Assembly: GCF_964340395.1 (NCBI RefSeq)
Contig: NC_135568.1
Coordinates: 7,296,579 to 7,360,578, forward strand
Source of the DNA: Glandiceps talaboti
Lineage: Eukaryota; Hemichordata; Enteropneusta; Spengelidae
Reading direction: 5' to 3'
Length of the DNA: 64,000 nucleotides
The notes under the pieces are model-generated. The model saw only the letters and a program-made list of their open reading frames with translations, did no database searches and was not told the origin of the DNA. Positions 55,591-64,000 of the stretch are shown here, piece after piece. The translations under genes and the position numbers were made by a program. Each line of letters starts with the position of its first letter. Within the stretch, counting starts at the first letter, position 1.

Positions 55591-58500
55591 GACGCCAACT
55601 CATTTGAAATTCAAGGTATGGACTCCATGAAACTAGAACTATATCCTGCATATAAAACTGTCAATTCAGAATTCATATATGTGAGGTAATATATTAGTTT
55701 CATATTGAAATTATATTCCAGTATTTGGTGAACAAGACAACGGTATAAAAAATATACATTTTTCTTCATTCTTTCGGTGCAACATTTCAAACTGACAATA
55801 AATCACTATGCTACTCAATAAAAATGTCAATTTGTGGTATTTGTATCACACTGTTTTCAGTAAGATCACAGAATGATTAAACAGAGAGGGAAAATATAGC
55901 CAATTTGGACGTCATTTAGTTAAAAAAAATATAAAGATCACACCACGCACACTGGTAAAAGGGTTTGGGGAAACTTCAGCAGATTATGCCCACTTACAAA
56001 ACTTCACAAAAACTCACTGTATCACAGGTTTTAATTCAAACACAAGAACAATGATGCCGTCAGCAAGCATCCTGAATATCATTTGCCACGTAAGATGCGT
56101 TGAGGCAACTTGTGATCAGTTACATAACAATAGGAAGGTTCATAATTTGCATAACAATACTAAGTATGCAAATTTGCATAAATAACAATCAGACAATGCT
56201 AATCTTCACACCTACAGAATCAGACCATTCCTTTCAAACTGACTTCATTCATTTCAACAATTCAATGTGTTTTTTTGTTTTGTTTTTGTCGTTGTTTACA
56301 GGGTCAGTTATTTTGAGAAATAAAAGATATGTTGTTTGTCATATTTCTACCATGAGTCAATCACATGCCAGAACTAGTTGTTTGTAATGCTAATACTTAC
56401 ATATGAATGAAATAATCATGAAAAGCACTTGGAAAACAAGTTGTTTTTCTTATCTGCCTCGATGTTTTTAGTTTCGAATGGTTTTAGAATTCTTGCTACA
56501 GAAAAGTTGAAATCTGATAAACACAATGTCATTTTGATCTTGGGGGATGGTCCTTACAGAAAGTGGTGGGAACTGTCATACAATTTCAACACAAGTCTGG
56601 AGAAAGTCTAGGGGGAAATGGGGGGGGGGGGGGTTGTCAGAACTTCAGATACTGTTATTTTATACATGTTTTCTTAAATTTCAAATGTCAGTTGGCAGTC
56701 CAAGATAACGTGCAAACCATTTACTCTGTAACTCCGGTGGACAGAACAGAAATAGGTCTCCCGAGATGTGTTTCCTAAAACACATTTCTGAAGAAGAAAA
56801 AATACTACAATCGTAACTTGAAATTTTAATAATAACATGTGACATGAACTTTTGTGTTTAGGAAATCCAATCAAGATATTAATATCACTTAGCAAATTAT
56901 GGACATTCTACTATTTTCTCCGATAATCAGTACATTAGATTTATATAATTGGCATGGCATAAAATAGTCGTCTGAGTGGGCGTCTGTCATATCCACAGCT
57001 AAAGCAGCTCCTTCGGGATCTGATTTGAAGGTGAATAGAACAATGCTCCAGGAATGGGTTAATGTCCTGTGTAATATATGCATTACAGGTGGGAGTCTAT
57101 GAAAACAAAAGATATTGTGAATATATTTCAGCCACTAGAGGGCAACCTTTATCACCATTGTCCATACCCTTGTGAAATGATTACCTATTTTCAATACTCA
57201 TGTTGACTGTTTGGCTAAGATCTCATGGAAATAAGATTGAAAGACCTAAATATCTTAAATGGATACTGTCTTCACACTACATTCACATGAACTAAACCAA
57301 GATTCACACACAACTTTCTGTGGCTAATTATTCGGAATGGTCTTGCGCACAAATCACCAACCTGTCCATTGCACTCCTCTTACATAATTTGCCAAGTAGA
57401 CCAAATATGCTTCATTGACAATCAAAATCCGCTTCCATTGAGTATAACTCATACCCAGTGATATATAGGTATCTCACTGATCAATTTGAGTTGCAGGAAC
57501 AGATTCTTGAAAAGGTCTCACAAATATCACCCAAAACCAGTCAACTACAACGTTCCAAAAAATACAGCTCACAAAATTGGCACAAAAATGAAAGAAAACA
57601 AAATATTCAAAGTCTGCCTATTGAGGGCAGCAGACTAAATTTATTTTCTGAGGCATTCAACAGTGAAACTGATTAAATGGCAATGCTGTCTTCTACAGTA
57701 CGAATTAAATTGATAAATTCATTTCGAAGAACACTATCTTTAAAACTTAAAACATAGAATTTCAAAACTCTGAAGTTGTAGGCATTCATAAAATTTGAAA
57801 ATGGCATGGTAAAATAATCACCTGTAAACCTACCCACCTATAATACAAGTACTAGCACACACAATTCCTAACTTATCACGATGGTTACATATCTTGAGGC
57901 TAGGCTATGATACACAATAGCCATAACTTTTTTCATTTAGTTCCCCAAATTTAGCATGTTTTAAACAAAAATCTCAAACTCCCTACAATGTACCATGTTT
58001 TTTAGACTTTAAATATATTTCTACCTTCTTATCCTTCTTGGGTTTTTTTTCTCTCGTTTGCTATTACTTTGCAATTTTTTTTCAGTTTACAAAAAATTGT
58101 ACCATATGTGTTTTCATATCATGCAATGATTCACAAAACCACTGCTGAAAGGAAAGGATAAACTTAATGTTAATCAGGCCAGTTCTCAGTTACAACATCC
58201 TACCCTACTTACTGCAATCTACTCATGTCCTCGACTGAAACATTCATCATGACATTACTCCTGTTAACAGTCAGCTGACCATGAGTACGTTACCTAAACT
58301 TTTAGCTGTTTCACAATGACAATTCTTACACTCTACCCTTGTTGTGCGCCCTCTCTCCACATAACCAAAATCTGAACTCCATTCCCACTCCTGGTATCAG
58401 CATATCTAAACAGCATTCCAGTTTCTGCTATTGTGGTTTCATTCTTGCCATTCCCCGTCAACATATCACTATATCACATCTGAAACTTGATCCTAACCTA

Positions 58501-59445
58501 CAGTATAAATACTGCCCTCTCTGGTCACAAGTCAGAGTGCATGACATTCCACCCTGACCAATGCATGGTTCAAGTGAGGACAACAGCAAAAAGTTTGCAA
58601 CCTCATCCCCCACAAGGAACTTTTCCCGCCAATTTTCCCCGCCAAAATCACACCCTACGATAAACATTACAATCATACGTGAGAGAGTAGCAGGAGGAAA
58701 ACCAAAGTTCTGTAACTCCAGTTACTAAATTTGCCCTTTGGCTTCTAAGATCCTTGCACTGTACCCACCCAAATCTCACACCCTCAGTTAAACTCAAACG
58801 ACATAGTGCTACACTTTTCACAATTTCATATATCATTTCTGGCAGACGAAATATTACACACTCATGCTACATTTTACACCTAATTTATGGAATTATTTTA
58901 TTTTTGAGGTGTACAACATTTCTATTGACAAAGCTTTAAGTAGGGTATCATGACAGGAATGTCTTAAATATAAATATCATGAAATATTTTGTACACACAG
59001 ATATTCCTACGAGGTGTTGTCACAAAACTCCAACTGAGTAACTTTCACTGACTTTGAACTATCCTGTATAACTTACACTGTCGTCTCAAAACTTGACATT
59101 TTTGTTTGGTTTAATGTCATTTGATATTCATTTGATTCAAGTTTAAGTTAAACCTCCATGTCTAAATCCCATGGGTTTGAATTACAAATATCTGACCGAT
59201 GGAATTAAGGAGATTAGATAGAATCTTCCCTTTGTGTTTAGCTTTATCTAACTATTGTTCTAAGCTTAATTTTAACCCTATTTCAACATGGGCCTATGAA
59301 TCAGTTGTGATTTCAGGACTAAAGGACCAGTCATCTTCAACTAACTGCCTTGTCAAAACTGTGCATTGATGATGTGTGAGGTGGCTCCATGCTGGAAAAT
59401 GTGGTATTTATTGGGGAGGCACCACACTCGCTTTGGTCATTACAG

Positions 59446-59446
<1 letters not shown>

Positions 59447-59524
<78 letters not shown>
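59447..59524. repeat. (TG)n microsatellite
   Basis: 78 bp of uninterrupted TG. Confidence 0.98.
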
Positions 59525-59526
<2 letters not shown>

Positions 59527-61365
59527 AGGGTTCAGTTTGAGAAAACCAAAGTCCAACTTGAAACAACCCCCCCCCTCCCCATCAGTTACAAATGACCAGC
59601 CCTAAGCACGATAAAGAAATGAGTCACATGACCTTTGACCTTGTAGATTACCAAAATAATAAATGTGATGCCTAATTTGGACAAGGGATGTAGTCCCCCA
59701 GACTGAAAGTGACTCACTTGTTCTTTCAGATTCTCACGATGTTTTTTGGAAAAAATGAATGGAACGCATCTCACTATTTCCCGTCATCGTTTTATGTATT
59801 ACGCAGCAGGAGGTATTCAAAGTTCAACATCATTGTTTTTGTAGTCACTGCCAAGTTTACTTATCTTACAAATAGTTAATGTGAAAAATACCATCTCTGG
59901 GAATGACATTCTACAATTTTGTATTTTACAAATTTTTGTGTCACCTTCTGGTTCTTGTACATGTAACTTGCTTGTCTGATGTAAACTAACAGTAATCTGA
60001 CAACTGGAGATGAAACGATCAAGTAAACTACAGAACCAAGTGCATACTACTATAAGAGTACTCTATCTTTTTGTACAATTTGTCAATTTTTCTGTATAAA
60101 TTTTGCATAAATTGTTAGTTTATGATATTATCATATTTCTATATACAACAGATGCAGGGCTTACTCACGACCTCCTACAGATAGTTACACTGCAATTCAT
60201 TTTCAAAGTAATATCAGTGATTGACTTTCCTTTACACAGAATACAAAAACAAAAGTACACATTTATTTCACAATGGCCTCTAGAGGGCAGACTTCTAGAA
60301 TTTTCATCCTTCATGGGGACCCACTTGGGCATATCAAGAATTGATTCATTTCATTGAACAGTGGGTGAAAGGAACGTTGGGTCTTGGCAAAACTATGTGG
60401 GTATAGTCAACAATACGAGATGTCAGTCAATCTGACTACTTCCTCTCACAAGAAAATTATGTTTGAATGCTTCTTTTGTGTGTATGACCCCTAATTGTCC
60501 TTCGGTGTAGGTTTTCACACGCACATCACTGACTTTGAAGAACCTTTTACAGAAAAGAGCCTATACATCCAGACTTTCATGACATGCGAAAATCTCCTTA
60601 TATGGACGAGAAAAGTGTTTCTTTGCAATTTTCCTGAAATATTAACCAGTTGAATTCAATCTGTGCAGCATTCTTCTGTTGAAAAATAAATACATCACTG
60701 CATGTCCATACACTTTTGAAGATCTAAAAAAAAATGTCCAACTGTTTGCTATTTTTGATATAATATACCCCATGGTACTATAATGGTATCATCCTTCCTA
60801 CAGAAAACAATAGGGGACGATCTATATTGTAAGCACCATCATGGGGGTGATCTGATCAGACTGAACGACCTAGTTATATAGTCTGAGCGACACATACATC
60901 ATGAAAAAAATGTTCTAATGATCGATAAATACTTCTCATTGGTGAGATTTCTATAAGTCTAAAAAATGCATCTTGATGCACAGACAGTTTTTAATGTCAC
61001 AGATTCTGTTTTACAGTTGAAACCTGAGGCATGGGATTCTGTCTAGACATCAACAACATGACGACTTGTCTGGCGATTATTCAAGATATGCAACACATAA
61101 CCTTACATATACTTTGCCATTCATATTGTTATTTTTCTTTACATAACACACATTTTGTATACATGCGGGTCGCAGTGCCAATAACATTTTTAATTTTCCA
61201 TTTTTAAAATATTCGTAATTTTCAGGGTTTTTTATTCGTTTACTGAAACATCTGTTGATCAATAAACTAAGCTCTTCAAACTGCCATCAACCTAATGAAG
61301 TATTGTTGCTAAAATTTGGGACCTTGATAACACGGGGAGGCAAATCCGAGTGAAACCTGCAAATA

Positions 61366-61425
61366 TTTTTTTTTTAATTTTTTTTTTTTTCAATTTTTTT
61401 TTTTTTTTTTTCAATTTTTAATCTT
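61366..61425. repeat. T-rich low-complexity tract
   Basis: Several poly-T blocks separated by AATT and CAAT. Confidence 0.9.
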
Positions 61426-62500
61426 TTTTCTATACATAAATCCCATACTTTTGGTGAAGGAACCTCATAGTTGATATGCAAAATCTTAAAACTTGCAAAG
61501 GTTTCCATAACTAGTTCAATAAATTTGGTGGGGGAACCTGGTAAGATACCTGTCGATTCTGGGTAGATTTTACCTACTTACATTTGTACTTTATAGAGTG
61601 TGTTGTTATTTCTTCACAGCAATAGCTTAATATCTTTATAAGCCTGCCTACTTGAATTTTATAATTGTAAACAGGTTAGACAGCCATTAATCACTACAGG
61701 GAGTTAGATTTTGACTTTATGGTCACCACAATAATTATTGCCAGGTACACCAGTGTCTCAGTTAGATTACTTAAATGGTTTTCTATGAACTTTTGGATGT
61801 TTGGTTGGTATTAAAGTTATAACCCACTGAAGAGATATTAGATGCTGGTACTTGCCTACTATATCATGCATTGTTTATATATTGCCTATTCTAATGTGTG
61901 ACCCAGGGGGTGTCACAACCCATTAATACTACACCACATTAGGTAAACAAATACATGTGCATGATTCTAACACTTAAACTGCCATTTATCATTAAAAACC
62001 ATGGTAAACACATAAATTGTCACATACTGGGTTTTCACCAGTTTATTTTGACTTCCTCATTGTACATCTTATCTTACAAACAAAATATCTGCCCTTGATG
62101 ACAAAAACTAGGTGATGGTATATTTCACGTTTAGTGTTGACATATAGGTTTGAACAGTGTACGAACAGAGACATTGAAAACAAGTTTGTTGTTTACAAGG
62201 TATTGCTATTTTTAGAGGGTTGGAATTCCCATGCGTTAGACAAGAAACCCAGTGAAGTCGTTCAGTAACACAAATGAAGTGAATAGCTTCTAAATACCTC
62301 TCCCACTAACTGTACCCACACCCACATACATTGTATTACAGGTATCCTGTGGCACTTTCAACGGTGATTTATAGCATACAAAGTGAGTTGCATTCCTGAT
62401 ATTCAAATTGCATATTACAAACAACCATGTGATGGTTTCAAATGGGTAATTTTTACTGAGTCAAAAAACCCCAGGTGTAATGTCTGGAGGAGGAGGAGGA

Positions 62501-62521
62501 AGAAGGGGGGGGGGGGGGGGG
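62501..62521. repeat. Poly-G tract
   Basis: AGGAGG purine stretch followed by a G run; a similar G run lies at 56,619-56,634. Confidence 0.9.
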
Positions 62522-64000
62522 TGACATCATCGCCTTCATTGTACATGTTGTATGGAAATTTGTATCAAGCTCTTATTCACATCATGAGCCTACCTTTTCA
62601 ATTATATTATACCATACTGTAATACTACAGTAGTAGTATATTAGTTTCATCTCAAATGAATAGTCAGGTTATGATTATCAAATGGAACGATTTTACCAAA
62701 ATTCTACGAGTAAAGTAACGTAACACTACATTCATAAAAACTGTCATTTCAAATCAAAGACCTGAACTAAACACAATACATTTTTTAACAAACTTCTGAA
62801 GTTAACTTTAACTTAACATACTGAATTGGCAAAATTTCTGTTTTCTGCTGTACATGTAGTTTATGTAACAACTGCCCTAGATAACTAATTAGCATATATC
62901 CAAGCACAGCTGAGGTCCCTAGCTATATAGTCTACATCATGTAATCTATACACAAGATAGATAAAGTCATAGCACAGATACTGTAAAGCCAGGCAACATG
63001 TGTATGTAGTACTTCAAAGTATAAAATAACAGCTGGGTGAATACATGACATCAAGTCATTTTTACAAGGATTCCCATTATAAAAATAAGGAAACTTATGG
63101 AATTCAACTCGGGTGAGTTTTACTAGAGTCCATGTCTGAGTTGAATCCTAAACTAAATCATAAGTTGCTGAACACAAGCCAAATTTCCCCAGATTTCATA
63201 TCTTTGACCCAATTTTCTACCAAAGTCACAATAAACCTTATGTCGAAATAAGTTATCACAACTTTACAAGTATTACCAGATTTTATGTCTCGTCAAATGA
63301 TTTTCCACTAGATCACGATATAAATTACTGAAAACTGAGTAAATTTTTACCAGATTTCTCCTTCGCTTTTAGTTTGACTAAAGCTCTGTACAGAATTTGC
63401 AACAACAATGTACACGTATTAACTGTATACATTAACTGGTAACCTTTAGATAAACAGTTCTTAGTATATAACCCATACAACAATGTGTACAGCACTGAAT
63501 GGCGTCTTTTCATGTACTTTTACAAAGCGATACATGCAATGAATGTCTTGAATTAACTTATTCAAATGAAATCTCTTGAAATGACACCACCGCTCACTTT
63601 CCTATTGAACTAACATTTTCAATGGAACTTGGAGATATTACACATCTTGGGCAATCTTCCAAGTTGACACTTTCGCATTTTGGTTTCGCTGTGTCATGTT
63701 TTCCTTAGTACAACTCAAATATTAGGGACTAAATATGGAACTGCACCAAAATTTCGTAGCCAAATTTGGCTTCTCAGAGTTTGAAGATTGAGTTTGTTTA
63801 CTTCAGTGTTCTTTTGATTTCTGAACAGGAGTTGATCCAGTGAAAATAATCTCCCTGTTCACCAAACTGTGACTGAAATAGTGGTGTCTACACGTGCCAA
63901 AAGGAAGCTGTGGTCAACGTCAATCTTGTATTCTCGGTATCGTTGCATACACGGGTGCCAATGATAAAGTATCTAACTATTAGGTATCACATCACCTATC

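Larger units (their letters stand above)
48633..64000. other. Repeat-rich stretch, no gene recognised
   Basis: Contains the repeats listed at 50.6, 51.4, 55.1, 55.5, 59.4, 61.4 and 62.5 kb. Short frames at 51,368-51,512 and 56,889-57,083 (minus) look mildly protein-like but lack support. Confidence 0.5.

Noticed and set aside
56889-57110. Minus-strand frame SWSIVLFTFKSDPEG ... DAHSDDYFMPCQLY after a possible acceptor TTTCATAG
   Set aside because: A second frame is equally open there, no donor or partner exon fits, and no family is recognised.
1-64000. tRNA genes, rRNA, CRISPR arrays, bacterial operons
   Set aside because: No cloverleaf with a convincing B-box, no spaced identical repeats, and intron-rich eukaryotic gene structure.

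Overview
The window is from an AT-rich animal nuclear genome: short coding exons with GT-AG introns, abundant microsatellites and minisatellites, and a LINE reverse-transcriptase remnant. The one gene recognised with confidence is an ErbB/EGF-receptor tyrosine kinase gene on the minus strand, running from about 36.0 kb down to its stop codon at 7,497. I joined 28 exons by hand. Every junction agrees in phase, the total is divisible by three, and the product is about 1,500 residues. The cysteine-rich extracellular region continues past the point where vertebrate EGFR ends (an extra 'domain V', as in Drosophila EGFR). This suggests an invertebrate bilaterian, probably marine, but I cannot fix the phylum.

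Layout. Positions 1-2.9 kb hold no recognised gene, only a 5'-truncated non-LTR retrotransposon fragment (1,237-1,701, plus strand) and several copies of a short G-rich motif. At 2.9-3.6 kb, on the minus strand, there is a CpG-retaining, NRF1-like promoter candidate, a signal-peptide ORF and further coding-like pieces in mismatched frames; this is either a small secreted-protein gene or a broken copy of one. From 3.6 to 7.5 kb lies the ErbB 3' flank. The ErbB exons read right to left: putative exon 1 (36.0-35.9 kb), domain I (31.3-30.0 kb), domain II (30.0-26.4 kb), domain III (26.4-18.1 kb), domains IV and V (18.1-15.0 kb), transmembrane (14.6 kb), a proposed 21-nt juxtamembrane microexon (13.73 kb), kinase (13.4-11.5 kb) and phosphotyrosine tail (10.8-7.5 kb). 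From 36 to 64 kb I recognise no gene with confidence; it holds repeats and one orphan exon-like ORF (48.46-48.63 kb).

The receptor has every catalytic element of an active kinase: glycine loop, VAIK lysine, HRD and DFG aspartates. Its tail carries two NPEY motifs (Shc-PTB type), a YINE motif (Grb2-SH2 type) and a C-terminal TTV class I PDZ ligand, so signalling through Ras/MAPK adaptors and a PDZ scaffold is expected.

The most interesting observation is at 26,520. The sequence just 5' of the first domain II/III-boundary exon opens with an AUG and a signal-peptide-like stretch in the receptor frame, with a TATA-like box and two CRE-like 10-mers upstream. If used, it would encode a secretory-pathway receptor without domain I and most of domain II. 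The start would fall at the exon junction homologous to the human EGFRvIII junction, so it would be a germline, promoter-encoded version of an architecture known from tumours. A candidate microexon and a first exon whose signal peptide lacks an in-frame AUG are the next most interesting points.
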